Assembly: GCA_021323695.1 (NCBI GenBank)
Contig: JAJPKN010000037.1
Span: forward strand, 62,001-126,000
DNA: 64,000 nt
Direction of reading: 5' to 3'
Origin: Actinomycetota bacterium
GTDB lineage: Bacteria > Actinomycetota > Acidimicrobiia > Acidimicrobiales > Palsa-688
Shown: positions 1 to 8,848 of the stretch, in pieces
How positions within the stretch are numbered: the first letter of the stretch is position 1
Layout of the letters: each line of letters begins with the position of its first letter
Notes under the pieces: model-generated
The model's database searches: none
What the model saw: only the letters and a program-made list of their open reading frames with translations
Told to the model about the DNA's origin: nothing
Program-made: the position numbers and the translations under genes

Positions 1-576
1 GTTGTCCTGTTGACACTGGCCGGGTTCTTCGTCGCCTCCGCCTTTGGCGTTGCACCCGCCTTTGCCGCCTTGGGCGGCGTGGTGCTGCTCGGCGTGCCGG
101 CCCTGGTTGGCCGCCGGGTGACCCTGGGGGGGCTAGGAGCAGCCATCGACCTGCCGTTCCTAGCTTTCGTGCTCGCTCTCGGTGTGGTCGTGGAGGCAGT
201 CTCGGTGCACGGGCTGGGGAAGTTGGTAGCCGGTCTGTTGCCGGGCAGCGAGTCCTTGGGCAGCCTCCTTGCCATGGCTGCCTTGGCCGCCTTGCTCGCC
301 AACCTGATCAACAACCTCCCGGCGGTGCTGTTGCTGGCCCCGGCGGCTTCGGCAGTTGGCCCCGGCGCCGTGCTGGCCGTCCTGATCGGCGTCAACACGG
401 GGCCCAACCTGACCTACACCGGCTCCTTGGCCACCCTGCTGTGGCGGCGGGCCTTGCACCGGGAAGGGCAGGAGCCGACCATTTCCGAGTTCACCCGCCT
501 GGGTGCCCTGAGCGTGCCGGTGGTGCTTGTGGCTGCCACCACCGCCTTGTGGCTGGCCCTACGCCTCCTGCCCTAG
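1..576 (+). CDS. ArsB/NhaD-type ion transporter, C-terminal part (5' end outside window)
   Basis: The frame is open from the first base, so the start lies upstream. The visible 191 residues are mostly hydrophobic, with about five likely membrane segments. They carry a polar NLINNLP motif and, about 30 residues later, a GVNTGPNLTYTGS loop. That loop followed by SLATLLWRR is typical of the C-terminal half of ArsB and related SLC13-like anion or Na+/H+ antiporters, which sit in the cytoplasmic membrane. The substrate cannot be told from this half. The stop codon lies inside the first unit of a 25-bp tandem repeat. No partner gene such as arsR is visible downstream. Confidence 0.7.
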   Translation, partial: VVLLTLAGFFVASAFGVAPAFAALGGVVLLGVPALVGRRVTLGGLGAAIDLPFLAFVLALGVVVEAVSVHGLGKLVAGLLPGSESLGSLLAMAALAALLANLINNLPAVLLLAPAASAVGPGAVLAVLIGVNTGPNLTYTGSLATLLWRRALHREGQEPTISEFTRLGALSVPVVLVAATTALWLALRLLP

Positions 577-641
577 CCGGCCCGGTCGGCCTCCTGCCTA
601 GCTGGCTCCGTCGGCCTCCTGCCTAGCTGGCCCCGTCAGCC
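564..641. repeat. Three tandem copies of a 25-bp repeat
   Basis: A unit beginning CCTCCTGCC(C)TAGC recurs three times at a 25-26 bp period. The first copy spans the stop codon of the transporter gene. It is one of many GC-rich minisatellites in this window. Confidence 0.8.
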
Positions 642-674
642 TACGGCCTTAGCCAGCCCTGGTCAGCCCGCCAT

Positions 675-1268
675 GTGCAAGGATGCGTGCTGGTGCGAGT
701 CGTCGTCTGGCTCGTGGAGGGCACGTGGGCGGCTTGCGTGGACGCGGCTGCCAACCGCCTGGGTGGGCTGGCCGGCGCCCAGGTTACGTTGCTGTACGTG
801 ACGCCTTCCGAGGTCGAGGAGGCGGCCGAGGCGGCCGCGGCCGGGTTGCTCGGGCGCGCCTGGCATGGCCACCACCATCGGGGCTCAGCGGCCGAAAGGG
901 CAGTGCAACAAGCCGAAGAAGCCATGGAGCAGGAGGCGTCGGGCATCCTCGGAGCAGCCGCCTCCAGGCTGGCTGGCTGCCGTCCCGAGCTCGTCCACCG
1001 GCGCGGGCGCCCAGAGCGGGAGGTTGTCGACGCCTGCACCGGGGCCGACCTGCTGGTCGTGGCGCGCGACGGCGACCGTTCCCGGCTCGGCCCCCACAGC
1101 TTCGGCCACGCCACCCGTTTCGTGGTGGACCACGCCCCCTGCGACGTGCTGGTCGTCTGGCCGGGCGAGCCTCCGGGGACCGGCTCCCTGCCGCCGCCCC
1201 GGCCGCCAGGACCGCCTCCCCCGCCACCGGGCCACGGCCCCCGCCGGCCACCTCCGCCAGGCCGTTGA
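675..1268 (+). CDS. Universal stress protein (UspA-like) with proline-rich tail
   Basis: 197 residues. The N-terminal part has the UspA-type alternation of strands and helices, with an early VTLLYVTPSE strand. The C-terminal part of the domain reads DLLVVARDG, then GHATRFVVDHAPCDVLVV, the usual last helix and strand of the family. UspA proteins are cytosolic, often nucleotide-binding, stress-related proteins. The usual Gly-x2-Gly-x9-Gly-Ser/Thr nucleotide loop is only partly kept (the Ser/Thr position is His), so ATP binding is doubtful. The last ~35 residues are almost only Pro, Gly and Arg. The GTG start at 675 is the first in frame that covers the fold; a later GTG at 687 is possible. Confidence 0.6.
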   Translation: MQGCVLVRVVVWLVEGTWAACVDAAANRLGGLAGAQVTLLYVTPSEVEEAAEAAAAGLLGRAWHGHHHRGSAAERAVQQAEEAMEQEASGILGAAASRLAGCRPELVHRRGRPEREVVDACTGADLLVVARDGDRSRLGPHSFGHATRFVVDHAPCDVLVVWPGEPPGTGSLPPPRPPGPPPPPPGHGPRRPPPPGR

Positions 1269-1324
1269 GCCGGGCCGCCCGCAGACCGCCGCAGCCACCG
1301 GCCGCAGAGGCCTCGGCAGCCGGG

Positions 1325-3190
1325 TCAGACCCTGCCGCCACCCAGCAAGTTCGTCGAGTAGATGGTCTGGATGCTCACGTCCTGGCCGGTCTCGGGGGCG
1401 TCGATCATGTCGCCGCCCCCGATGTAGATGCCGACGTGGTAAACGTCGTTCGGCGTACCGAAGAAGACCAGGTCCCCGGGCAGCAGGTTGCGGATGGCCA
1501 CCCGTGCCGTCATGTCGTACTGGTCCTGCGCCGAATGGGGGAGGGCGACGCCGGCCCTCTCCCAGGCGACCATGGTCAACCCCGAACAGTCGTAGCTGGC
1601 CGGCCCGGCCCCTCCCCATTGGTACGGCTTTCCCAACTGCGAGCGGGCGAAGTCCAAGGCGACCTGCCAGCCCGGTGCCGGTGCCCCCACGGGGGCCGTG
1701 GGCACCACCGAAGTCGAGGTCGACGGGCCCGAGGAGGGCCCTGGGCCCACGCCGGAGGTGGCTACGGTGCCCAAGCTCACCGGGTTGGTTGAGCTGGTCG
1801 GGCCGTTCAGGCCGGCAGAGCTGGCGGAGCTGGTAGCGCCGGTGGGGCTGGCGCCGCCGGTGGAGCTGGGGGGGCGGGTAGAGCTGGCGCCGCCGGTGGA
1901 GCTGGGGGGGCCGGGCGCCGCGCCAGTGGTGGCCGAAGGGTTGGCCAGCGGCGTGCCCCCCGGTGCTGCCCTGGTCCTCGTCCCGCGTGCCCCCTCCGGT
2001 GGCCTGCTCGTGGCCTGGGCGGGCTCGCCGCCCCCAGTTGGCGAGGACGTTGGGAGTGTGGCTGCCGTTGGCTCGGTGAGCGGCGAGAGGGAGGGGGGCA
2101 CCCCAGTTGCCACCCCGCCTGCTGCGGCGGGGGCGGATCTGTCCCCGGCGGGAGGGAGGGAGCTGGCCCCGGCGGGAGGGAGAGAGCTGGCCCCGGCTGC
2201 CGGGAGGGCGGTGGCGGACGAGTTGGTGGGCGCAGCTGAGGTGCTCGCGGGCGCAGTTGAAGTGGAGGTGGCAGACGGGCTGGTTGGCCCGGTGGTGGTG
2301 GCTGGCTGGAACTTGGCAGCAGCAGCCCTGGGCGTGGGCTGGGTGGGCGGTGGCCCTTGGTCCAGGCTGGCCAGCAGGGCCTTTTCTTCTGCCATCTGAG
2401 CTGCCTGTTGCTGGCGCTGGACCTCGGCCACGGCTTGGGCCAGCTCGCCTCTCACCTGCCGGAGCGTCGCCCTCAGTGCTGCTTGTTGACGGGCAGCAGC
2501 CGAACGGTCACGCCGCAGCTGCTGGGCCGAGGCGTCCACCAACCGCCGTTGGGCGGAAAGGGACCTGACCGAGGCCTGCTCGGCCGCCACCGCCGCCTGG
2601 TAGCCGCCGATGGCAGCCTGCACCTGGCTGGCCACGGCACCTTCGTAGCCTGCGGCCACCACCAGGTCCGTGCTGGCTGCCGGGCTCAGCGTGTAGCCCA
2701 ACAAGTCCCCGCTGGTGTACGCCTCTACTGCCTGCTCGAGGAGGAGGGCCTTGGCCTGGTACAGCTGTCGGCGAGCGGCGCCCGCCTCCTGCCCGGCTGC
2801 TTTCAGGCGGTCCTCCAGCTGCTGAGCCTGCACCCCGGCCTGGTCGGCCCGTTCGGCGAGCTTGGCCAGCAGGATCCCCTGAGCCTGGATCTGGGCCGCC
2901 AACTGGGTGGCTCGGGCCCGGTCGGCGGCCACCCGCTGAGCCGCCGAGGCTGCCCCCCCTGAGGTGGTGGCCGCGCGCTGAGCTGGTGGGGCCGTCCCTC
3001 CTGGGTCACCGGGCCGAGGCGCTCGCCCAGCTCCCGCCGGAGCCTGGCCGCGAGCCGCCTGAAGGGCCGTGCCCAGGCTGGCGTACGCCCGCCCGCCGCC
3101 GGCCAGGCCTGCCACGCCTGCCGCCAGGGCGACGGCCAGCGTTGCCGTGAGGACGGACGCGCCAGGCCGCCCGGTTGCTCGTTGGCCCAC
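1325..3190 (-). CDS. Secreted NlpC/P60 peptidoglycan endopeptidase with coiled coil
   Basis: 621 residues. The N-terminus has basic residues and a hydrophobic signal segment (about 10-35). A long Ala/Gln-rich coiled coil follows (about 95-285), then a ~220-residue Ser/Thr/Pro/Gly linker, and an NlpC/P60 domain from about residue 510. The catalytic Cys is in YDCSGL (Cys535) and the His in VYHVGIYIG (His585). Such RipA-like proteins cleave peptide cross-links in the cell wall and act in cell separation; the coiled coil usually keeps the enzyme inactive or binds a partner. GTG 3190 was chosen because a GGAGG site lies 5 nt upstream; longer starts to 3268 are possible. The linker holds 27- and 33-bp DNA repeats that give the disordered sequence. 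Confidence 0.85.
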   Translation of the reverse strand: MGQRATGRPGASVLTATLAVALAAGVAGLAGGGRAYASLGTALQAARGQAPAGAGRAPRPGDPGGTAPPAQRAATTSGGAASAAQRVAADRARATQLAAQIQAQGILLAKLAERADQAGVQAQQLEDRLKAAGQEAGAARRQLYQAKALLLEQAVEAYTSGDLLGYTLSPAASTDLVVAAGYEGAVASQVQAAIGGYQAAVAAEQASVRSLSAQRRLVDASAQQLRRDRSAAARQQAALRATLRQVRGELAQAVAEVQRQQQAAQMAEEKALLASLDQGPPPTQPTPRAAAAKFQPATTTGPTSPSATSTSTAPASTSAAPTNSSATALPAAGASSLPPAGASSLPPAGDRSAPAAAGGVATGVPPSLSPLTEPTAATLPTSSPTGGGEPAQATSRPPEGARGTRTRAAPGGTPLANPSATTGAAPGPPSSTGGASSTRPPSSTGGASPTGATSSASSAGLNGPTSSTNPVSLGTVATSGVGPGPSSGPSTSTSVVPTAPVGAPAPGWQVALDFARSQLGKPYQWGGAGPASYDCSGLTMVAWERAGVALPHSAQDQYDMTARVAIRNLLPGDLVFFGTPNDVYHVGIYIGGGDMIDAPETGQDVSIQTIYSTNLLGGGRV

Positions 3191-3311
3191 CCTCACCTCC
3201 TCGCGGCGAGCTGCCCCCGCCCCACACGCCTCGCTGGCTACTGTAACAACTCTCGTCACAGGAGCCACAGGGCTGAAGCCTCGGTGGGCGGCCTGGGGTG
3301 GTTTCGCCCGG

Positions 3312-3401
3312 GGCCAGCTCGGCTTGAGTGCAGCGGGCCGGCCACTTTGCCACCCGGGCCAGCCAGGCTTGGGCGCAGCGGGCCGGCCACTTTGCCACCC
3401 G
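3312..3401. repeat. Two tandem copies of a 45-bp repeat
   Basis: Two adjacent units sharing GCAGCGGGCCGGCCACTTTG and flanking bases lie between the divergent NlpC and fumC genes, ending 25 bp before the fumC start. GGCCGGCC inside each unit is palindromic. Confidence 0.85.
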
Positions 3402-3426
3402 GGGCGCCTGGCGCTACCGTGCGGGT

Positions 3427-4818
3427 ATGGCCACGCCTGGCGGCTACCGAGTCGAGCACGACTCCATGGGCGAGGTCCGGGTGCCCGAGGGTGCCAAGTG
3501 GCAGGCCCAGACCCAGCGGGCAGTGGAGAACTTCCCGGTGTCCGGCCAGCCCATAGAACCTGCGCTGGTACGCGCCTTGGCCCTGTTGAAACGGGCCGCC
3601 GCTCAGCGCAACGTCGAGCTCGGGGTCATCCCGCCAGCCGTGGGGGAGGCCATTGCCGACGCCGCCTCCGAGGTGGCCGCCGGCCAGTGGGGCACCGAGT
3701 TCCCGGTGGACGTTTTCCAGACCGGCTCAGGCACGTCGTCGAACATGAACATGAACGAGGTCCTGGCCACCTTGGCGAGCGAGAGGCTGGGGGAACGGGT
3801 TCACCCCAACGACCACGTGAACGCCTCCCAGTCTTCCAACGATGTGTTCCCCTCAGCGGTCCACCTGGCGGCGACGGCGGAGATATCGGGCACGCTCATG
3901 CCCGCCTTGGGGCACCTGGCCGGCGCGCTGCGCCGGAAGTCGGAGGAGTTCTCCCAGGTCGTGAAGGCGGGCCGCACCCACCTGATGGACGCCACCCCGG
4001 TGACGCTGGGCCAGGAGCTGGGAGGCTACGCGGCCGCCGTCGAGCACGGTGTCGAGCGGCTGGCTGCCTGCCTGCCCAGGGTGGGCGAGCTCCCTCTCGG
4101 CGGCACCGCGGTGGGCACGGGCTTGAACGCCCCTCCCGGGTTTGCTGCCGGGGTAATAGAGAAGCTGGCCGACGAGCTGGGCCTGCCCCTGCGTGAAGCC
4201 CGCGACCATTTTGAGGCCCAGGGGTCACGAGATGCGTTGGTGGAGGCCTCAGGCGTGCTGCGCACCGTAGCCGTGTCGCTGTACAAGTGCGCCACCGACT
4301 TGCGCTGGATGGGCAGTGGCCCCCGGGCCGGCCTGGCCGAGATCCGTATCCCCGACTTGCAGCCCGGCAGCTCGATAATGCCGGGAAAGGTGAACCCGGT
4401 GATCCCTGAAGCCGTCTCCCAAGTGGTCGCCCAAGTGGTCGGCAACGACAGCTCCATCGTGTTCGCCGGCGCGGCCGGCAATTTCGAGCTCAACGTCATG
4501 GTCCCGGTGATCGCCCGGAACCTGCTGGAGTCCGTGCGGCTCCTGGCCAACGTGAGCCGGTTGTTCGCCGACCGCTGCATTTCGGGGATCGAGGCCAACG
4601 TCGAGCGTTGCCGCACCTACGCCTTGTCTTCGCCGGCGATAGTGACGGCCCTCAACCCCTATATCGGCTACGAGGAAGCGGCCAAGGTCGTGAAGCAGGC
4701 CTTAGCCGAGGGCAAGGACCTGCGCACCGTGGTGCTCGAACGGGGCCTCCTCTCCGAGGAGGAAGTCGACCGTGCCTTGGCCGTGGACGCGATGACGAGG
4801 GGCGGCATCATCAAATAG
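3427..4818 (+). CDS. fumC: Class II fumarate hydratase
   Basis: 463 residues, the normal size for fumarase C, which interconverts fumarate and L-malate in the TCA cycle as a cytosolic homotetramer. The family signature loop [11 protein letters not shown] is at residues 314-324, and the substrate-site stretches [25 protein letters not shown] and [12 protein letters not shown] are all present. These asparagine and histidine patterns fit fumarase rather than aspartase or argininosuccinate lyase. ATG 3427 gives the standard short N-terminus; the same frame extends upstream through the tandem repeat but that part resembles nothing. The gene stands alone, divergent from the NlpC gene. Confidence 0.95.
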   Translation: MATPGGYRVEHDSMGEVRVPEGAKWQAQTQRAVENFPVSGQPIEPALVRALALLKRAAAQRNVELGVIPPAVGEAIADAASEVAAGQWGTEFPVDVFQTGSGTSSNMNMNEVLATLASERLGERVHPNDHVNASQSSNDVFPSAVHLAATAEISGTLMPALGHLAGALRRKSEEFSQVVKAGRTHLMDATPVTLGQELGGYAAAVEHGVERLAACLPRVGELPLGGTAVGTGLNAPPGFAAGVIEKLADELGLPLREARDHFEAQGSRDALVEASGVLRTVAVSLYKCATDLRWMGSGPRAGLAEIRIPDLQPGSSIMPGKVNPVIPEAVSQVVAQVVGNDSSIVFAGAAGNFELNVMVPVIARNLLESVRLLANVSRLFADRCISGIEANVERCRTYALSSPAIVTALNPYIGYEEAAKVVKQALAEGKDLRTVVLERGLLSEEEVDRALAVDAMTRGGIIK

Positions 4819-5012
4819 CGCCGGGCCGCAAGCAGTGGGGAGGTCGCGGGACGGTGGGGCGCGGCGGCCTTGGCCCAGGGAGCTGGCGCCAGGGCAGCTG
4901 GCCACCGGGGTGGCTACTGGCCAAGGCAGGCGGTGCCCGGGTGGCCGGCGCGCTGGGCGGTTGGCACCCGGGCCGTTGGCGCCAGTGGTGACCAGCTGTC
5001 AGCCTTGAGCCG

Positions 5013-6017
5013 TCAGTGGCCTGGGGGGGCGGTGCTCTCCCGGACGACGAGGCTGGTGGCCAGCTCCACGCTCGGGCTCGGTTGCTGGTCGTCCTGCTCC
5101 CGGGCCAGTACGAGCCGCACCGCGGTGGCGGCCATCTCCGCCAGCGGCTGGCGCACGGTCGTGAGCGGGGGAGAGGTCCAGCGGGACAAGGGGAGGTCGT
5201 CGAAGCCCACCAGGGAGAGGTCGGCCGGCACCCTGAGGTGGTGGAGGCGGGCTGCCTCCAGGGCGCCCAAGGCGTGCAGGTCGCTCCCGCAGAAGATGGC
5301 GGTGGGAGGCTGGGCCAGCTCGAGGAGGGCAGATGCCTGCTTGAACCCGCCGTCGACGTGGAAGTCGCCCCAACGGACCAGCTCGGGGTCTACCACCAGC
5401 CCGGCCGCTTCCATGGCGGAACGGTAACCGTCCATCCGCGCCCGGCTGCACAGCAGGTTCGGCCGTCCCCCGATGACGCCGATGCGCTGGTGGCCTAGCT
5501 CGATCAGGTGCCGGGTGGCGCTCAGGCCGCCGGCCCAGTTGGTGGCTCCCACGGTGGGCACGTCCGGGTCGGGCTGGCCCCTCGGGTCCACCACCACGAA
5601 GGGCAGCCGCCGCGAGCGCAGCTCGGCCTTCTGGCGCTTGCTCAGGCGGGACAACAGCAAGATGACCCCGCGGGTGCCCCGGGAGGTGATGTGGTCGAAC
5701 CACGCGTGGCGTTCCTGGGCTTCGGAAAGCGACGTGAGCGCGGTGCTGAGGCCGGCCTCCTGCGCCGCCGCCACTGCCCCGCGGACGATCTCCACTGCCC
5801 AGGGGCTCTCCAGCTCGTCGAAGACCAGGTCGACGATCGGTGGTGCCGCGGGGGCGGCCGAAGGGCGCCGACGGTAGTCGTGCTCCAAGATGAGGGCTTG
5901 GACCCTGGCCCGGGTGGCAGCAGAGACGTCGTGGCGACCGTTCAGTACCTTGGAGACAGTTGCTGGCGACACGCCGCCAGCCTCAGCGATCTGGGCGATC
6001 GTGACCTGGTTACGCAT
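5013..6017 (-). CDS. LacI-family transcriptional regulator
   Basis: 334 residues. The N-terminus (VTIAQIAEAGGVSPATVSKV, about residues 5-24) is a typical LacI helix-turn-helix, followed by the hinge VLNGRHDVSAATR. A periplasmic-binding-protein-like sensor domain follows, with LIELGHQRIGVIGG and IFCGSDLHALGALEA in the family's places and ending in LSLVGFDDLPLSRWTSPPLTTV. Such repressors bind sugars and release operators. It is divergent from the GH3 glycosidase gene, so control of that gene, and of itself, is likely. Three CGAA/TTCG palindromes in the shared 285-bp spacer are candidate operators. The ATG at 6017 was chosen because the HTH begins directly after it. Confidence 0.93.
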   Translation of the reverse strand: MRNQVTIAQIAEAGGVSPATVSKVLNGRHDVSAATRARVQALILEHDYRRRPSAAPAAPPIVDLVFDELESPWAVEIVRGAVAAAQEAGLSTALTSLSEAQERHAWFDHITSRGTRGVILLLSRLSKRQKAELRSRRLPFVVVDPRGQPDPDVPTVGATNWAGGLSATRHLIELGHQRIGVIGGRPNLLCSRARMDGYRSAMEAAGLVVDPELVRWGDFHVDGGFKQASALLELAQPPTAIFCGSDLHALGALEAARLHHLRVPADLSLVGFDDLPLSRWTSPPLTTVRQPLAEMAATAVRLVLAREQDDQQPSPSVELATSLVVRESTAPPGH

Positions 6018-6043
6018 CACCCCCTGATCGTAGCCGGTGCTGC

Positions 6044-6054
6044 CGAAAATTTCG
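6044..6054. promoter_or_regulatory. Candidate LacI operator 1 (CGAAA-A-TTTCG)
   Basis: Perfect 5-bp arms around one central base, 27 bp upstream of the LacI start codon. It shares CGAA/TTCG half-sites with two more palindromes downstream in the same spacer, which suits autoregulation. No footprint data; inferred from symmetry. Confidence 0.4.
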
Positions 6055-6113
6055 AGTTGGTGGTAACCGGCAGAGCAGGACGAGGCCCGTCGGGGGCCCG
6101 GCCTCCCGGCCGG

Positions 6114-6142
6114 TTGACTGGGCCTCGGGGCAATGGCATAAT
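6114..6142 (+). promoter_or_regulatory. Sigma70-type promoter for the GH3 gene
   Basis: TTGACT (6114-6119) and CATAAT (6137-6142) are separated by exactly 17 bp, giving an expected transcription start near 6149 and a leader of about 150 nt before the GH3 ATG. Two CGAA/TTCG palindromes lie at +5 to +38 from the predicted start, where a bound LacI-type repressor would block transcription. Confidence 0.6.
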
Positions 6143-6152
6143 GAACTGCCTT

Positions 6153-6186
6153 CGAATAGTTCGGCGCTACTGTCGAAAGTATTCGA
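6153..6186. promoter_or_regulatory. Candidate LacI operators 2 and 3
   Basis: Two inverted repeats: CGAA-TAG-TTCG at 6153-6163 and TCGAA-AGTA-TTCGA at 6173-6186. Both lie just downstream of the predicted GH3 start site. The shared half-site and their place next to a divergent LacI gene argue for operators; the differing spacers (1, 3 and 4 bp) argue for caution. Confidence 0.45.
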
Positions 6187-6302
6187 TTGACCGTCGCTTG
6201 AGGAAGGCCCTTGTGGCACCCGGTCGCCCGGGGCCGGGCCGTGACCAGGCGCCACCAGACCAGGCGCCACCGGAGCACTGACCGAGACCTCGAGGTGAGG
6301 AC

Positions 6303-8795
6303 ATGACCCCCACGCCTGGCTATGCCAACCCAAGCCTTTCGGTCTCGGACCGGGTCGAAGACCTGCTCACTCGCATGGACATGGACGAAAAGTTGGCCCA
6401 GTTGGGTGCCGTTCGCTTCCCCGACCTGCTGAGCGGGGACCGCTTCGACCCCGGTGCCGCCCTGGCGGTGGTCCCCCACGGCATCGGCCAGGTGACCCGC
6501 ATCGGTGCCACCACCGGGCTCCGGCCGGACCAGGTCGCCGAACTGGTCAACGAGATCCAGCGGCTGGTGGTCGAGCGTACCCGGCTCGGCATCCCGGTCA
6601 TCGTCCACGAGGAGTCCCTGGCGGGGTACTGCGCCCGGGACGCCACTGTCTTCCCCCAGGCCCTCGGGTTGGCTTGCACCTGGGACCCAGCCTTGGTCGA
6701 GGAGGTAGCCTCTGCCATCCGTCGCCAGCTCCTGGCCGTGGGGGCTCGCCACAGCTTGGCCCCTGTCCTCGACGTTGCCCGGGACCCTCGCTGGGGCCGC
6801 CTGGAGGAGACCTACGGCGAGGATCCCGTCCTGGCCGGCACGCTGGGTGCGGCGTACGTGCGCGGGTTGCAGACGGCTGACCTTTCCCAGGGCGTCCTGG
6901 CCACCGGGAAGCACTTCCTGGCCCACGGCCTGTCCGAGGGGGGCCGCAACCACGCACCGGTGCAGCTCGGGCCGCGCGAGCTGCGGGAGGTGTACGCCGA
7001 GCCGTTCGCGGCGGCCATCCGGGAGTCCGGCCTGGCCACGGTGATGAGCTCTTACAGCTGCATCGACGGCCTGCCCGGCAGTGGTTCGCGCCACCTGCTC
7101 ACCGAGCTGCTGCGCGACGAGCTCGGCTTTGGGGGGATGGTGGTGGCCGACTACATGGCCGTCCGCCTGCTGGCCAGTTACCACCGTGTGGCAGCCGACT
7201 GTTCGGAGGCCGCAGCCAAGGCCATCTGTGCCGGGCTCGACCTCGAGCTGCCTGCCCTCGATTGCTTCGGCGAGCCTCTCAAGGCAGCTGTCGCCCAAGG
7301 GCGGGTGCCCATGGAGGTGGTCGACACCGCGGTACGTCGCGTGCTGTCGGCCAAGGTCCGGCTGGGGCTGTTCGAGTCCCCCTACGTCGACTTGGCCAAG
7401 GTGCCAGCCGCGTTCGCCGACCCGGCCAACGTGGCCCTGGCCCGCCGGGCAGCTGCCCGGAGCATCGTGCTGCTGTCCAACGACGGCTTGCTGCCCCTCG
7501 CCCCCGACCTGGGGACGATCGCCGTGATCGGGCCGGCTGCTGACGACCGCCAGCTGCTGCAGGGCGACTACCACTACCCGGCCCACCAGGGGACGCTGCT
7601 CGGTGCCGGGGGGGCCACCGGGGAGAGCGGGGCCAACCTGCCTGAGGGCGCGGCCGGGGTGCCGGAGGGCGGGGCCAACCTGCCGGAGGGCGAGGCGCTG
7701 GGCAGTGGCGCTGACGGCCAGCGGTGCCCGCGGCCGGCCGACTTCTTGTTCCTCTCCAGCGGGCGGGGCAGCTTCCGGCCCGGTGCCTATTTCACCGAGC
7801 ACGTCACGCCCTTGGCCGGCATCCGGGCCTCCGTCGCCCCGGGCACCAAGGTGCTGTACGCCAAGGGGTGCGAGGTGGACAGCGACGACGAAGGTGGCCT
7901 GCCTGCTGCCGTCGCCGTCGCCAAGCAAGCGGACGTGGCCATTGTGGTCGTCGGGGGCCGTTCTGGCCTGCAGCGGGGGGCAACGGTGGGGGAGGGCCGC
8001 GACGCCGTCGACCTGCGCCTGACCGGGGCCCAAGAGCAGCTGGTCGAGGCCGTGGCCAGGACCGGGGTGCCGGTCGTCGTGGTCGTGATGAGCGGGCGCG
8101 CCCACGTGCTCGCTGGTCCGGCCGCCCTGGCCCGGGCCCTGCTTGTTTGCTGGCCCCTGGGGGAACAAGGCGGCCATGGGCTGGCCGACGTGCTGTTCGG
8201 CAGGTGCGAGCCGGCCGGCCGGCTCCCGGTGAGCCTTCTCCGGGCCACGGGCCAGGTCCCCTTGTACCACAGCCACCGCTCCGGCGGTGCCCTGTCCATG
8301 TTCTACGGGGACTACAGCGACTGCGAGCACACGCCCTTGTTCCCCTTCGGCCACGGTCTCACCTATACGTCGTTCGAGCACCGGGACCTGGTCGTCACCG
8401 CCAGTGGCACCACTTCTGCCATCACCGCCAGCTTGACCGTGGCCAACACGGGCCAACGGCAGGGCGAGGAGGTGGTCCAGCTCTACGTGACCGACATGGT
8501 CGCCTCGGTGGCCCGGCCGGCCGCTCAGCTGGTGGGTTTTGCCCGCGTAGGGCTGGAGCCCGGCTATGGACGGCGGGTCGACTTCGTGGTGCACCCGAGC
8601 CGCCTGGCCTTCTACGACGCCAACATGGACTTCGTGGTCGAGCCGGGCCGGTTCCGCTTCGCCACCGGGTCGTCGGCTGCCGACCTGCGGGCCGAGGCCA
8701 CCATAGAACTGACCGGCGCGACTGCTCACTACTCCCAACGGGCGGTGGTGGCCACCCGCTGCGAGCTGGGCCAGCCGTTCCCCACCGGCCGGTAG
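6303..8795 (+). CDS. Glycoside hydrolase family 3 (beta-glucosidase/beta-xylosidase type)
   Basis: 830 residues with the GH3 layout: (beta/alpha)8 domain with IVHEESLAG, DVARDPRWGR and ATGKHFLAHG, then an alpha/beta sandwich and a C-terminal fibronectin III-like domain ending near residue 800. The likely nucleophile is Asp283 in MVVADYMAV. These enzymes remove terminal beta-linked glucose, xylose or arabinose from oligosaccharides; the exact sugar cannot be read from sequence. No signal peptide is visible, so it probably acts on imported oligosaccharides. ATG 6303 follows GAGGTGAGG at good spacing. A glycine-rich insert with GANLPEG twice (about residues 435-475) looks like repeat expansion inside the sandwich domain. 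It is divergent from a LacI regulator that likely controls it. Confidence 0.9.
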   Translation: MTPTPGYANPSLSVSDRVEDLLTRMDMDEKLAQLGAVRFPDLLSGDRFDPGAALAVVPHGIGQVTRIGATTGLRPDQVAELVNEIQRLVVERTRLGIPVIVHEESLAGYCARDATVFPQALGLACTWDPALVEEVASAIRRQLLAVGARHSLAPVLDVARDPRWGRLEETYGEDPVLAGTLGAAYVRGLQTADLSQGVLATGKHFLAHGLSEGGRNHAPVQLGPRELREVYAEPFAAAIRESGLATVMSSYSCIDGLPGSGSRHLLTELLRDELGFGGMVVADYMAVRLLASYHRVAADCSEAAAKAICAGLDLELPALDCFGEPLKAAVAQGRVPMEVVDTAVRRVLSAKVRLGLFESPYVDLAKVPAAFADPANVALARRAAARSIVLLSNDGLLPLAPDLGTIAVIGPAADDRQLLQGDYHYPAHQGTLLGAGGATGESGANLPEGAAGVPEGGANLPEGEALGSGADGQRCPRPADFLFLSSGRGSFRPGAYFTEHVTPLAGIRASVAPGTKVLYAKGCEVDSDDEGGLPAAVAVAKQADVAIVVVGGRSGLQRGATVGEGRDAVDLRLTGAQEQLVEAVARTGVPVVVVVMSGRAHVLAGPAALARALLVCWPLGEQGGHGLADVLFGRCEPAGRLPVSLLRATGQVPLYHSHRSGGALSMFYGDYSDCEHTPLFPFGHGLTYTSFEHRDLVVTASGTTSAITASLTVANTGQRQGEEVVQLYVTDMVASVARPAAQLVGFARVGLEPGYGRRVDFVVHPSRLAFYDANMDFVVEPGRFRFATGSSAADLRAEATIELTGATAHYSQRAVVATRCELGQPFPTGR

Positions 8796-8848
8796 GCTGC
8801 CCGGGGCTGCTGGCGGGCCCCGGGGGCCCCTGGTAGGGTCACCCACCG

